Assembly: GCF_015207985.1 (NCBI RefSeq)
Contig: NZ_JADEVV010000036.1
Span: forward strand, 1 to 42,194
DNA from: Synechocystis salina LEGE 00031
GTDB taxonomy: Bacteria; Cyanobacteriota; Cyanobacteriia; Cyanobacteriales; Microcystaceae
Length of the DNA stretch: 42,194 nucleotides
Reading direction: 5' to 3'
A model generated the notes under the pieces. The model was given only the letters and a program-made list of their open reading frames with translations. It was not told the DNA's origin and did not search any database. This document shows, in pieces, positions 24,924 through 33,038 of this stretch. The stretch's first letter is position 1. The number at the start of each line of letters is the position of its first letter. A program made the translations under genes and the position numbers.

Positions 24924-27005
24924 CTAAATGGATAAATTTTCCGCCCGTTGAATAATATTTAAGAGCCTACCCACCTGTTCTGTGCCCCGCACGCTAATTT
25001 CACTGTGACAGAGTACTAGTTTTTCCGTCACCCTGGCTAATAAATCCCGCACGATGCGCTCAAAGCGTTCCTGGTCCCACTGTAATTGTTCTGGTTCCGT
25101 CCAGGGCTTTGGTTCTCGATGGCGTAGTAACAGTGGCGATCCAAATAGCTGGGATGCTCCCCCCATTTCCCAGAGGCGATCGCCAGCATCAAGCCAAAAG
25201 TGCCAGCGGTGTTGGCTACGGAGGGAACGATATTGGTAAATGGTGGCCAGGGTAATGGCCGGCGGTGGGGGTAACCAATCGGGAATATCCGGTCGGGGTT
25301 GGGCTGTGACGGTGCCTTGACTAAGCAGTTGCAAAAATAGGGCCAGCTTTTCCCGTATCTGGGGCAGGCTTTCCCCGTTGGGGTAGGAATTACCCTGGAG
25401 TTTGCTTTGTACGCGCCAAAAGTGCTGAAGAGTTTCCATCAATTCCCGCAAAGAAGTCAATTCCCCATAGGTAAGTTGGTGTTCTGGAGGTAATTGTTCA
25501 CGAATCGCCCGATCCAGCATGGTGACTGGTGATAAAATCTCCTGGGCCAAGGCCTGTTTTTGCTGGCTTAACCAATCCCGTAAAGCGCCATAGGCTTGGC
25601 TAGCTTGGTAGCCGAAACGGTCCCAGCGGGGATATTGCTCTATGGGCATCAAAGCCGGGGCTTGGGGATTAATGGCGTAGCAGGTATCCGCCAATAGCCC
25701 TGCCCGCACAGGATCGATCGCCAGAGTGGTGTGACTTCGAGAGCGTCGTTCACTCAGCATTACCAACATTTCCGCCACCTGTTCTCGGCGGGCCCATTCC
25801 CCCAGGTCATACACCAAGGCCAACAGGGTTAATAAACTGCGAATTAAGGGGGCACTACTAAGGGGGCGTTGCTCATTGAGGGCAATGGTGTCAATGCCAG
25901 CTTTGTTAAAAATTTCCAAAAAACTGTAGCGGGCAATTTCGTCCAGACCGGGGGCGATGATGGCAATGTCCTGGGGCCTAATTTCCCCTTGGTGCACTGC
26001 CGCAATAATCTGATCTGCAGTTTGTCGGAGCAGTTGGGCCCGGGAAAAGGTTTGCAGAGTCTGTACTTGAGGCGGCAATCTATCCGGCGATCGGGGGTCT
26101 TTGAGCAGAGTCAACACCTGGGCCGATAATTGGGGCACAATGCCTGTTGGTCTTTCTAACCGTTCCACCTTAGCCCCCTGGGCCAGCACCGCCAAAGCAT
26201 CGGGATCGGCATTTAACCCCAAACGCACCTGACCGTCTGGATTAAAGCTAAAGACAGCCCAGGAACAATGGGACTGGAACTGACTAAATAAATCCACGGC
26301 GATCGCCGGATAGTCGTCCACGTCATCGGCAAAAATTGCGTCGTAGCGTTGTCGTAAATATTGCTGATATTGAGTTTTTTTCAGTAAATATTGCCCATAA
26401 CAGTGAAAAATCAGCCCGTAGGTCAAAAATCCTTTTTCCAAACACCATTGCCGCCAATGTTGCCAAAAGGCGATCGCCTCTTCTGGGGTAATTTCCCCTG
26501 GGGTTACCCTGATTTCCCCTGCTGTTAATCGTTCTAGCACCTGGCGATCTTGCCAACCCGCCGCCCCCGCCAACTGACCCAAATCCAACAAATTACGGAC
26601 TAACCTAGACCTCTGGGCCGCATTTAAGGAGCTATCCCGCCCTGGATATTGACTCTGCCATTGCTCCACCGCCAACCATTGTTCCGTTTCCGGTCGCAAC
26701 TGGGTAGGGAAAAGTTGCTGGGTAATCCCTTCCCCTAGCAATAGTGGCCAAAATAAATGCACATCCTCCCTCATCAGTCCCAGGGGGGTTTTGCCCATTA
26801 CCGGTGCGTCGCCGCCGATTTCCCGCTCCAAACTACGGCTTAAGCGCCGTCGGGTTTGGCCATTGGCCGCCAATACCAAAGCCAATGTCGGTTGATCCAG
26901 ACCCCGGTGAAATTCTAAACTTCGCCACCACTGGCCATATAACTGGGTTAATCGATGGGTTTTGCCGCTGAGCGATCGCCCTTCTAGCCAGATTATTTCT
27001 GCCAA
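24924..27005 (-). CDS. degenerate UvrD/AddB-like helicase domain protein
   Basis: A 693-residue protein resembling superfamily 1 (UvrD/RecB/AddB-like) helicases. Walker A is intact near the N-terminus (GRSLSGKTHRL, residues 9-19). The expected VDEAQD-type motif II is replaced by IFADDVDDYP near residue 225, and motif III is weak (FNPDGQVRLGL). Motif IV-VI regions can be followed (TIALNEQRPL, TIYQYRSLRSQHRWHFWLD, KLVLCHSE). There is no C-terminal nuclease domain. It may be an AddB-like ATP-binding scaffold for recombination rather than a working translocase. Annotators often label such proteins recombinases; the exact role is unknown. No addA, recB or other repair gene is adjacent. ATG start. 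Confidence 0.72.
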   Translation of the reverse strand: MAEIIWLEGRSLSGKTHRLTQLYGQWWRSLEFHRGLDQPTLALVLAANGQTRRRLSRSLEREIGGDAPVMGKTPLGLMREDVHLFWPLLLGEGITQQLFPTQLRPETEQWLAVEQWQSQYPGRDSSLNAAQRSRLVRNLLDLGQLAGAAGWQDRQVLERLTAGEIRVTPGEITPEEAIAFWQHWRQWCLEKGFLTYGLIFHCYGQYLLKKTQYQQYLRQRYDAIFADDVDDYPAIAVDLFSQFQSHCSWAVFSFNPDGQVRLGLNADPDALAVLAQGAKVERLERPTGIVPQLSAQVLTLLKDPRSPDRLPPQVQTLQTFSRAQLLRQTADQIIAAVHQGEIRPQDIAIIAPGLDEIARYSFLEIFNKAGIDTIALNEQRPLSSAPLIRSLLTLLALVYDLGEWARREQVAEMLVMLSERRSRSHTTLAIDPVRAGLLADTCYAINPQAPALMPIEQYPRWDRFGYQASQAYGALRDWLSQQKQALAQEILSPVTMLDRAIREQLPPEHQLTYGELTSLRELMETLQHFWRVQSKLQGNSYPNGESLPQIREKLALFLQLLSQGTVTAQPRPDIPDWLPPPPAITLATIYQYRSLRSQHRWHFWLDAGDRLWEMGGASQLFGSPLLLRHREPKPWTEPEQLQWDQERFERIVRDLLARVTEKLVLCHSEISVRGTEQVGRLLNIIQRAENLSI

Positions 27006-27186
27006 ATCTTTTACCCCTGATAGTTCCCGTTGGTTCTGCTAAGATTCCCTGTATTGCTCAATCCCAAAACCTTACGGGTCAAACCCTAGGCCACCGTAGT
27101 TTGGGCAGCTTGAACGTAAACCAAAACTTTATCAGACAACCTTATCAAACAACATCTTAGCTGTTTTTTCACCCAATCATCAGTCA

Positions 27187-28509
27187 ATGGATTTAACAAA
27201 TTGGTGGCAAGGGGCAACCCAGTGGTTTGGCAGATCTTCACAAAAATCCCTGGAGCAAGCCTTCCGGTCTGCACTAAAAATAAAGGAAATTGAAGATCAA
27301 TACTTTCAAGGCAAAAAAATAGGGCCAGAAAATTGCGATTACAGTGCCGACACCGTCACTTATTTTGCCAACCAAATTCAACGGCATTTGAGGAAAATAG
27401 AGCAGGAAATTTACCACCTCAACAGTGACCAAGAATTTGTCAAAATTCTTGGTCTAGATCCGGCGGTTAAACAGGATCCAGAAACGGAATATATTCTTGA
27501 TCGACTGCAATTTATTGATGACATATTACAGCGCTACGATGGCGAACTCCCCCAGATTCATCCCCCCAAGCAAATTGCCAATGGTGGGGTGCTAGATTTA
27601 CCTGCCATAGCTGTTAACAAACAACGACAAGTCAGCAAAAAACGTCGGGAAGGTTTTCAATACATTCGGCGGGAAGATACCCAACAAAAGGTCGACACTG
27701 CTACCCAGAAGTCTGGTGTTTTACCCCGTTCCTTTTTACGTACCATCGATCGTTTGAAGCAGGAAATGGACCCCCAGTCCAGCGACACAGAGCAAAAGGT
27801 GCTCAAACAGTATCGCAATTCCCGCTATAAAACTGCCCTCTCCATTAAATTTATTTTAACCTTAATTATTGTGCCTCTGCTGGCCCACCAATTAACTAAA
27901 ACATTTTTTCTTTTGCCTTCAGTGGAATCATTTTTTGAGCGCAATAATGAAATTGTGTTCATTAACCAGAGTATGGAAGCAGAAGCCTATCAGGAATTGA
28001 GCCATTTTGAAGAATCCCTCCGCTTTCGAGAACTGTTGGGCTTTGGCAACAAACTTTCGCCGGCAGAGAAAGAGGAAAAGCTAGCGGAAAAAGCCAAGGA
28101 AATTTCCGAAACCTACCGCCAGGTTAGCACTAATGCGATCGCCAACATTTTTGCTGATATTTTTTCCCTGGTGGCCTTTTCGGTTGTTTTGATTAATAGT
28201 CAACGGGAAATCGAAGTTTTAAAAGAATTTATTGACGAAATTGTCTATGGCTTGAGCGACTCAGCTAAGGCATTTTTGATTATTCTCTTTACGGATATGT
28301 TTGTGGGTTTTCACTCTCCCCACGGTTGGGAAGTGATTTTGGCTAGTATTGCCCGTCATTTTGGCTTGCCGGAAAATCAAGATTTTAACTTTCTTTTCAT
28401 TGCTACTTTTCCGGTAATTTTAGACACAGTCTTTAAATATTGGATCTTCCGTTATTTGAACGGCATTTCTCCCTCCGCCGTGGCGACTTATCGCAACATG
28501 AATGAGTAA
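27187..28509 (+). CDS. pxcA: proton extrusion protein PxcA (CemA family)
   Basis: PxcA (formerly CotA) is required for light-induced proton extrusion and indirectly for CO2 uptake in Synechocystis, and is related to plastid CemA/Ycf10. The 440-residue length is typical. The first half (about 1-210) is hydrophilic and charged, and the second half is the CemA-like membrane domain. Helices are seen at about 222-242 (LSIKFILTLIIVPLLAHQL), 320-340, 360-385 (AKAFLIILFTDMFVGFHSPHGW) and 400-425. The ATG at 27187 follows an AT-rich leader. It is divergent from the helicase-like gene, so the 181-bp gap holds both promoters. Confidence 0.95.
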   Translation: MDLTNWWQGATQWFGRSSQKSLEQAFRSALKIKEIEDQYFQGKKIGPENCDYSADTVTYFANQIQRHLRKIEQEIYHLNSDQEFVKILGLDPAVKQDPETEYILDRLQFIDDILQRYDGELPQIHPPKQIANGGVLDLPAIAVNKQRQVSKKRREGFQYIRREDTQQKVDTATQKSGVLPRSFLRTIDRLKQEMDPQSSDTEQKVLKQYRNSRYKTALSIKFILTLIIVPLLAHQLTKTFFLLPSVESFFERNNEIVFINQSMEAEAYQELSHFEESLRFRELLGFGNKLSPAEKEEKLAEKAKEISETYRQVSTNAIANIFADIFSLVAFSVVLINSQREIEVLKEFIDEIVYGLSDSAKAFLIILFTDMFVGFHSPHGWEVILASIARHFGLPENQDFNFLFIATFPVILDTVFKYWIFRYLNGISPSAVATYRNMNE

Positions 28510-28522
28510 CTTGGCAAAACAA

Positions 28523-28551
28523 TTCCCCCAAGCGCAGTGCCCAAGGGGGAA
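28523..28551 (+). terminator. hairpin after pxcA
   Basis: TTCCCCC at 28523-28529 pairs with GGGGGAA at 28545-28551 around a 15-base loop, 14 bp after the pxcA stop codon. The following bases are AT-rich (ATAGAATAATT) without a clean T-run, so it may act as a weak terminator or as RNA 3-prime protection between convergent genes. Confidence 0.45.
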
Positions 28552-28619
28552 ATAGAATAATTGAGGCGACTAATTAGTAGGTAAGAGTAACTAACTTGGG
28601 CCCCGAAAGTCAAATTAAA

Positions 28620-29069
28620 CTAGCTCATGGCCACGCCTTGACTGGCATAGTCGGAACGAAAATTAGCCAAAACTTTACCTTGGATGCGGACAGCACTGTT
28701 GACAGCTTGGTCGGTGTTCAAACCAATTTCCTCAGCTAAACGTACCAACAAAGATTGCTGGCGTTTTTTAATAGCCTGGGTTTTGCTGTGCAGACGGGCC
28801 CGGACCCGGTCCTGGAAAGAAATTTGGCTGAGGGCCGCAGCAACTTCCACTTTTTTGGTGGCAGTGTACAGTTCGGGCTGCAAATCCCGAGCGGGGTTAA
28901 AGGAAACTCCCCGGTAGGTTAGATTGACGTTAGGTTGAATGACGTTTTTGGCGGTGGTGCGACGGAAACGATAGTCCAAACCACGGTAACTGCCGGCCAG
29001 CCCCAAAACTTCGGTTTCCACTTTGGGGGGATTGTAGTCGTAACTGACTCCACGGTAACTTAATTGCAT
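28620..29069 (-). CDS. DUF4278 family protein with repeated YRG motifs
   Basis: A 149-residue soluble protein. The N-terminal half contains three copies of a short motif: SYRGVSYDYNP (residues 4-14), SYRGLDYRFRR (27-37) and TYRGVSFNP (51-59), the mark of the cyanobacterial DUF4278 family. The C-terminal half is a basic helix (RVRARLHSKTQAIKKRQQSLL). No enzymatic motif is seen and the function is unknown; the basic helix could bind nucleic acid, but this is only inference. The ATG is well placed behind AGGAG (29076-29080 on the complement) with a 6-bp spacer. It is convergent with pxcA and has a long upstream region with small hairpins. Confidence 0.85.
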   Translation of the reverse strand: MQLSYRGVSYDYNPPKVETEVLGLAGSYRGLDYRFRRTTAKNVIQPNVNLTYRGVSFNPARDLQPELYTATKKVEVAAALSQISFQDRVRARLHSKTQAIKKRQQSLLVRLAEEIGLNTDQAVNSAVRIQGKVLANFRSDYASQGVAMS

Positions 29070-29486
29070 AGTGCGCTCCTAATTGTTGTTGAAGGTAGAG
29101 GAGGCGCGTTCCTTCAGGAATATATCCCTACTTCCGTCTTCTTCAAAAAGAGAAGATGAACGATTTACTTTCTGTATCCATTTTTACGTTTTTGCAAAAT
29201 TATGTCAAGGTTTACCGAGTTAAGTGAGGACTTCTTAACATTTGCTTAAGGGTTGTCCATGGCACGCCAAACAGCCATTGGCCAAGGTTTGGTCCAACTT
29301 TATCGTCTTTATGGCGGCTCGGCTTGGCATAGCTTCCACCTATGGGATCAATGAAATCCATTGATTTTTTATTTGATTGCTGGGCTGGAACCTCGGACCG
29401 GGAGTGCCCTGTCTGCTAGAAGGGCTACCTACCATGGTTCCCCTTGCCTGTACCATTGCCAAAGTTTTTCATTACTCCTATTGCCC
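29070..29486. other. 417-bp divergent interval between DUF4278 and parA
   Basis: No gene is apparent; an open frame upstream of the ParA start is rejected because homology begins at 29487. Two short hairpins, TTCCT/AGGAA near 29110 and TCTTCT/AGAAGA near 29135, lie in what would be the leader of the DUF4278 gene. A two-unit CTTAA repeat is at 29234-29252. Confidence 0.5.
29234..29252 (+). promoter_or_regulatory. two-unit Pho-box-like direct repeat
   Basis: CTTAACAT (29234-29241), a three-base spacer and CTTAAGGG (29245-29252) give the same 11-bp repeat phase as the array before the EAL gene. Functional Pho boxes need at least two units, but this one sits 235 bp from the parA ATG and 165 bp from the DUF4278 ATG, so the target is unclear. 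It could also be chance in AT-rich DNA. Confidence 0.3.
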
Positions 29487-30383
29487 ATGGCCAAAATCAT
29501 CAGCACCGTCAATATGAAGGGAGGAGTTGGCAAGACCACTTTGACCGTTAACTTGGCCACCTGCCTGGCTAAATATTTTCAAAAACGGGTTTTGGTGCTG
29601 GACTTGGATTCCCAAATTAGTGCCACCCTCAGTTTGATGGCGCCCCATGATTTTGCTGGCATCCGCAAAAAAGGTAAAACCCTCAGTTATTTGTTGGGTA
29701 ATGCTATCCAGCCCAATCCCTACAGTAAATTAGATATTTTCGATATTATCTGCCCAGAAATTTGTCAGATTGAGGGTTTGGAACTACTACCCGGAGACAT
29801 TGAACTTTACGATGAATACCTGGTTTCGGAAAAGCTCCACCAAGCGGCGATCGCCACGGAAAATCCGAACTTTGAGACGGTGTGGAATAAGTTTGAGGGG
29901 ACGTTGATCAAGGAAATGTTAGCGCCAGTGCTGGAGGAATACGATTTTGTCATCCTCGACTGTGCCCCTGGTTATAATCTGCTGACCCGCAGTGGCATTG
30001 CGGCCAGTGATTTTTATTTGTTGCCAGCCCGCCCGGAACCTTTATCGGTGGTGGGGATGCAGTTACTAGAAAGAAGGATTGAAAAACTGAAAGAAAGCCA
30101 TAAAGCGTCTGATGATCCCCTGAACATCAACCTAATTGGAGTGGTATTCATCCTCTCCGGTGGCGGCCTGATGAGTCGTTACTATAACCAAGTAATGCGG
30201 CGGGTGCAAACGGATTTCACCCCGGGACAACTTTTTCAGCAGTCCATCCCCATAGATGTCAATGTGGCCAAGGCGGTGGATAGTTTTATGCCGGTGGTTA
30301 CTTCCATGCCCAATACGGCGGGGTCTAAGGCTTTTATCAAGTTAACCCAGGAATTTTTACAAAAAGTAGAAGCTTTTGGCTAA
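29487..30383 (+). CDS. ParA-family ATPase
   Basis: A protein of about 298 residues of the ParA/MinD/Soj P-loop ATPase family, which positions chromosomes, plasmids or protein complexes on the nucleoid. The deviant Walker A with its signature Lys is KGGVGKTT at residues 11-18. LVLDLDSQISAT follows near 37, Walker B FVILDCAPGYNLLTRSG near 155, and LLPARPEPLSVVGMQLLERRI near 180. I start at the ATG at 29487, since the P-loop normally sits within the first 20 residues; a longer frame upstream has no homology. There is no ParB gene or visible parS-like palindrome beside it, so it is an orphan whose cargo is unknown. It is convergent with the TM-helix gene, 60 bp apart. Confidence 0.9.
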   Translation: MAKIISTVNMKGGVGKTTLTVNLATCLAKYFQKRVLVLDLDSQISATLSLMAPHDFAGIRKKGKTLSYLLGNAIQPNPYSKLDIFDIICPEICQIEGLELLPGDIELYDEYLVSEKLHQAAIATENPNFETVWNKFEGTLIKEMLAPVLEEYDFVILDCAPGYNLLTRSGIAASDFYLLPARPEPLSVVGMQLLERRIEKLKESHKASDDPLNINLIGVVFILSGGGLMSRYYNQVMRRVQTDFTPGQLFQQSIPIDVNVAKAVDSFMPVVTSMPNTAGSKAFIKLTQEFLQKVEAFG

Positions 30384-30443
30384 GAAAAAGCCCCCATCAT
30401 TATTTAACGGGGACTGGGGAAATATTGATTTGGCAATATGGCT

Positions 30444-32099
30444 CTATTTCTCTTCATCAAAGGAATCCAGCCATTGGCGAAGTTTTTCCCCGGCCACTTC
30501 CCGACCCCCAAGCCCAAACGCTAAGGCGATCGCCACGGCAATACCACCAGTCAAAAGACCAAAGGCTAAATTAACAATATTGGGGGCAATGCCCATTTGT
30601 TGCAGAGCCATGGCCGAAACCAATACCAAAATGGCAATACGGGCGGTATGACCAAGTAAACGGGATTGACGGGTGCCGGTGCTGGTAATCAACTTAAACG
30701 CCAAGTTGGCCAGATAGAGACCAAAGGTGAAAATCACCAAGCCAATTAACACCTGGGCCGCCACCTGGAGAATGACCCCCATCACCGTGGTGAGGGCGGC
30801 AATTTGCAGAATATCCACCGCCGTCAGGGTCGCCACCAACATGATGCCCACTAGGACAATGATGCCCCCCAACTGAGAGGGAGTTTTCAACGCCACACCG
30901 GAGGGAAGGTTTACCTTGGGTTCCCCATCCACTTCAACGGATTGGTCAATGGACTCTTGGGTGCTATTGAGATCAAAGCCAAGCAGTTCAAAGAGATTGT
31001 CAAAACCAATGGAACTCAACAGGCTACTAACTAGGTTGGCAACGTATTGACCCGCCACAAAGGCTAAAACCATCACCACACTGGCGGCAAAAAGTTTCGG
31101 TAATAAAGCCATTACCTGGTCAAGCATAGCCGTAGCTGGCTCAGAAATGGCGTTAATTTGCAGGGCGTCTAGGGCCGTGATGGCCACTGGAATCAAGATT
31201 AGTACATAGACAAAAACACCGAGAATATCGGCCAAATTTTGGCGACCTTCTCCTCCCCGCAGTCCGAAACGCTCCCCTAAGCTATCAATGCCGATGCCAT
31301 CGGCCAAATTAGTGACCACTTGACTGACAATTTTAGCCACCACCCAGCCCACGGTGCCGATAATGACTGCGCCGAGGACGTTGGGCAGTACCAGCAGGAT
31401 TTGGTCTAACAATCCCTGCACTGGCTCTAAAGTTCCCTGTAATCCCAAGGTGTTGAGAATTGAAGGTAGGAACAATAGAAAAATAAACCAGTACAGGGCA
31501 TTGCCGATGGTTTCCCCCAGGTTATTGGCGGCGTTGCTGGCTTGTTCTGAGTCATCGTCCTCGGATGTCAGACCCAGTTTTTGGGATAAACCCGATTCCC
31601 CCAAGGCTTTGCTGGAAACAAGCTTCACCAAGGTGGCGATCGCCCAGGCCAAGGCACCCAAAATTAAAGCCCCAATAATTCTGGGGAAGAAAACAGTAAT
31701 TTGCTCAAGTAGGCCGTTCAGGGGTTCCGATACTGCTTCTAGATCCAGAGCATTAAAAAAAGCTACTAGGGTAAATAGGAGCACAATCCAAAAAGCAAAG
31801 TCCCCCAGCCATCGCTCCACGGGGGGAGTTTTAGCTTCGTCGCTATCGAGAAATTTAGCGGCAAGGATATTGTCCAAATGGGTTTTTTGGAATGCTTTGG
31901 TGGTGATACTCCGGCAGATATTGGCCACCAGCCAACCGACAATTAGGATTACCAGGGCTTTACCCAAGCCAATGAGAGATTCCGTTAGATTTTCTCCGGC
32001 TACTCCGGCTATATTTGGCATGTCACCGGAAATTTGACCAAGCAATGGTGCTGCCTTGGTGATTATTGGAAGTTCCAGAAAAATTTCTGATCTGAACAT
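30444..32099 (-). CDS. TM-helix repeat membrane protein (mechanosensitive-channel related)
   Basis: A 551-residue membrane protein built of at least four repeats of a conserved unit. Each has an amphipathic segment (PLNGLLEQITVFFPRIIG, PVQGLLDQILLVLPNVLG, PATAMLDQVMALLPKLFA) followed by a hydrophobic helix (ALILGALAWAIATLV, AVIIGTVGWVVAKIV). These match the conserved TM-helix repeat found beside some small-conductance mechanosensitive channels. The MscS beta domain is absent, so channel activity is not assured. The last hydrophobic helix carries a glycine-rich GLLTGGIAVAIALAFGLGG pore-like stretch near residue 515, as in MscS pore helices. A cytosolic acidic loop (TSEDDDSEQ) occurs near 178. 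ATG start. Osmotic or envelope stress is a guess. Confidence 0.82.
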   Translation of the reverse strand: MFRSEIFLELPIITKAAPLLGQISGDMPNIAGVAGENLTESLIGLGKALVILIVGWLVANICRSITTKAFQKTHLDNILAAKFLDSDEAKTPPVERWLGDFAFWIVLLFTLVAFFNALDLEAVSEPLNGLLEQITVFFPRIIGALILGALAWAIATLVKLVSSKALGESGLSQKLGLTSEDDDSEQASNAANNLGETIGNALYWFIFLLFLPSILNTLGLQGTLEPVQGLLDQILLVLPNVLGAVIIGTVGWVVAKIVSQVVTNLADGIGIDSLGERFGLRGGEGRQNLADILGVFVYVLILIPVAITALDALQINAISEPATAMLDQVMALLPKLFAASVVMVLAFVAGQYVANLVSSLLSSIGFDNLFELLGFDLNSTQESIDQSVEVDGEPKVNLPSGVALKTPSQLGGIIVLVGIMLVATLTAVDILQIAALTTVMGVILQVAAQVLIGLVIFTFGLYLANLAFKLITSTGTRQSRLLGHTARIAILVLVSAMALQQMGIAPNIVNLAFGLLTGGIAVAIALAFGLGGREVAGEKLRQWLDSFDEEK

Positions 32100-32251
32100 T
32101 TTCTATTAAAAATTAAGGCTAACAAGTCCCTTGGATAATATCTAAATATTTAAAACAAGACAAATTTTAAGTTAAGAAAAATTAATTTTATCAATCCAAT
32201 TAAATTAATCAATATATAATAACTTTATTAATTATGTTTTTATAAAGAAAC

Positions 32252-32287
32252 AAAAAAATCCTCCAATCCCTAGGGAAAGGAGGTTTG
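32252..32287 (-). terminator. intrinsic terminator of hspA
   Basis: On the minus strand, CCTCC (complement of 32279-32283) pairs with GGAGG (complement of 32260-32264). The loop contains a further CCC/GGG pairing, and the stem is followed by seven T residues (complement of 32252-32258). This is a standard rho-independent signal about 50 bp after the hspA stop codon. The surrounding 32100-32331 stretch is AT-rich and otherwise empty. Confidence 0.75.
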
Positions 32288-32331
32288 ACAAATTTCAAAT
32301 GGTGATTGCCCCAGCTAAGGGAATGGAACTA

Positions 32332-32772
32332 TTAAGACAGTTGAACTTTCACTACTTTATTTTTTGCTTCTTCCACTTTGGGTAAAGTGAGAGTTAAGAT
32401 ACCAGCATCATAGTTAGCTTTAACTTCTGAATTTTGAATTAGTCCAGGCACAGGGATAACTCGGTGGAAACTGCCATAGTGAAACTCGGTACGCCGCACA
32501 CCATCTTTTTCCGTGCTGTGGGTATCCTGGCGATCGCCGCTGACGGTCACCGCATCCCTGGTGGCTTGGATGTCTAAATTGTCGGGGCTAATGCCGGGCA
32601 ATTCGAGCTTGAGCACATAGGCTTCTTCGGTTTCAGTTAATTCTGCTTTAGGGCTAAATTCTTGGCGATCGCTATGACGCTCTGAAGGCACAAAAACTTC
32701 ATCAAACAGTTGATTCATTTGCCGTTGGAAGCTATCCATTTCCCGCAGGGGATTGTAAAGAATGAGAGACAT
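32332..32772 (-). CDS. hspA: small heat shock protein HspA (Hsp17, 16.6 kDa)
   Basis: A 146-residue class A alpha-crystallin-type chaperone that holds unfolding proteins and stabilises thylakoid membranes on heating. The N-terminal arm is MSLILYNPLREMDSFQRQMN. The alpha-crystallin domain (about 38-140) shows KLELPGISPDNLDIQ, VSGDRQDTH, FHRVIPVPGLI and the late-strand ANYDAGILTLTLPK. The C-terminal extension is short. The start is the ATG at 32772, supported by AGGAG 8 bp upstream; a longer in-frame extension upstream is not protein-like. A 44-nt leader carrying an RNA thermometer and an intrinsic terminator are described separately. The hairpin in the leader indicates translational heat control in addition to transcription. 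Confidence 0.97.
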   Translation of the reverse strand: MSLILYNPLREMDSFQRQMNQLFDEVFVPSERHSDRQEFSPKAELTETEEAYVLKLELPGISPDNLDIQATRDAVTVSGDRQDTHSTEKDGVRRTEFHYGSFHRVIPVPGLIQNSEVKANYDAGILTLTLPKVEEAKNKVVKVQLS

Positions 32773-32816
32773 AATGTTAACTCCTAATGTATGGGAGGGA
32801 TTGATTAACCTTTGAT
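32773..32816 (-). promoter_or_regulatory. RNA thermometer in the hspA 5-prime UTR
   Basis: The minus-strand leader folds into one hairpin. GTTAA (complement of 32805-32809) pairs with TTAAC (complement of 32776-32780), and CTCC pairs with the GGAG of the Shine-Dalgarno site (32781-32785), leaving an asymmetric internal loop on the 5-prime side. The ribosome site is thus masked when cold. This matches the known 44-nt Synechocystis hsp17 thermosensor in length, position and internal-loop design. Confidence 0.85.
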
Positions 32817-32822
32817 GGTTCC

Positions 32823-32828
32823 ATCTTA
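32823..32828 (-). promoter_or_regulatory. -10 element of the hspA promoter
   Basis: The minus-strand hexamer TAAGAT (complement of 32823-32828) lies 7 bp before position 32816, which is the start point needed for a 44-nt leader. No convincing -35 element is seen 17 bp upstream, consistent with an activated or type-II-like promoter. Start-site assignment is inference from spacing. Confidence 0.5.
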
Positions 32829-33038
32829 AAATTTCCCCTCCTAGGCTAGATTCGGTTTCCAGGAAAGATGTTGGTGGGATTGCCGAAATTCCACTTCTGG
32901 CCGCAACTTTCAGCAAAAAAAAGATGTGCTTGCACACATCCCTGAGTAAATATTTGAATTGCAAGAGCGGCCGGTAAAGGTGTCAGCGTTTCCACTGCCC
33001 TATAGGTTTTTGGATAGCAACCCTAGGTTGTAAAAGAA

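Noticed and set aside
29361-29486. Upstream extension of the ParA frame
   Set aside because: Family similarity begins at the ATG at 29487, where the P-loop takes its usual position; the extension is not conserved-looking.
32773-32964. N-terminal extension of the hspA frame
   Set aside because: The extra residues are not like small heat shock proteins; the ATG at 32772 has the ribosome site that the RNA thermometer masks.
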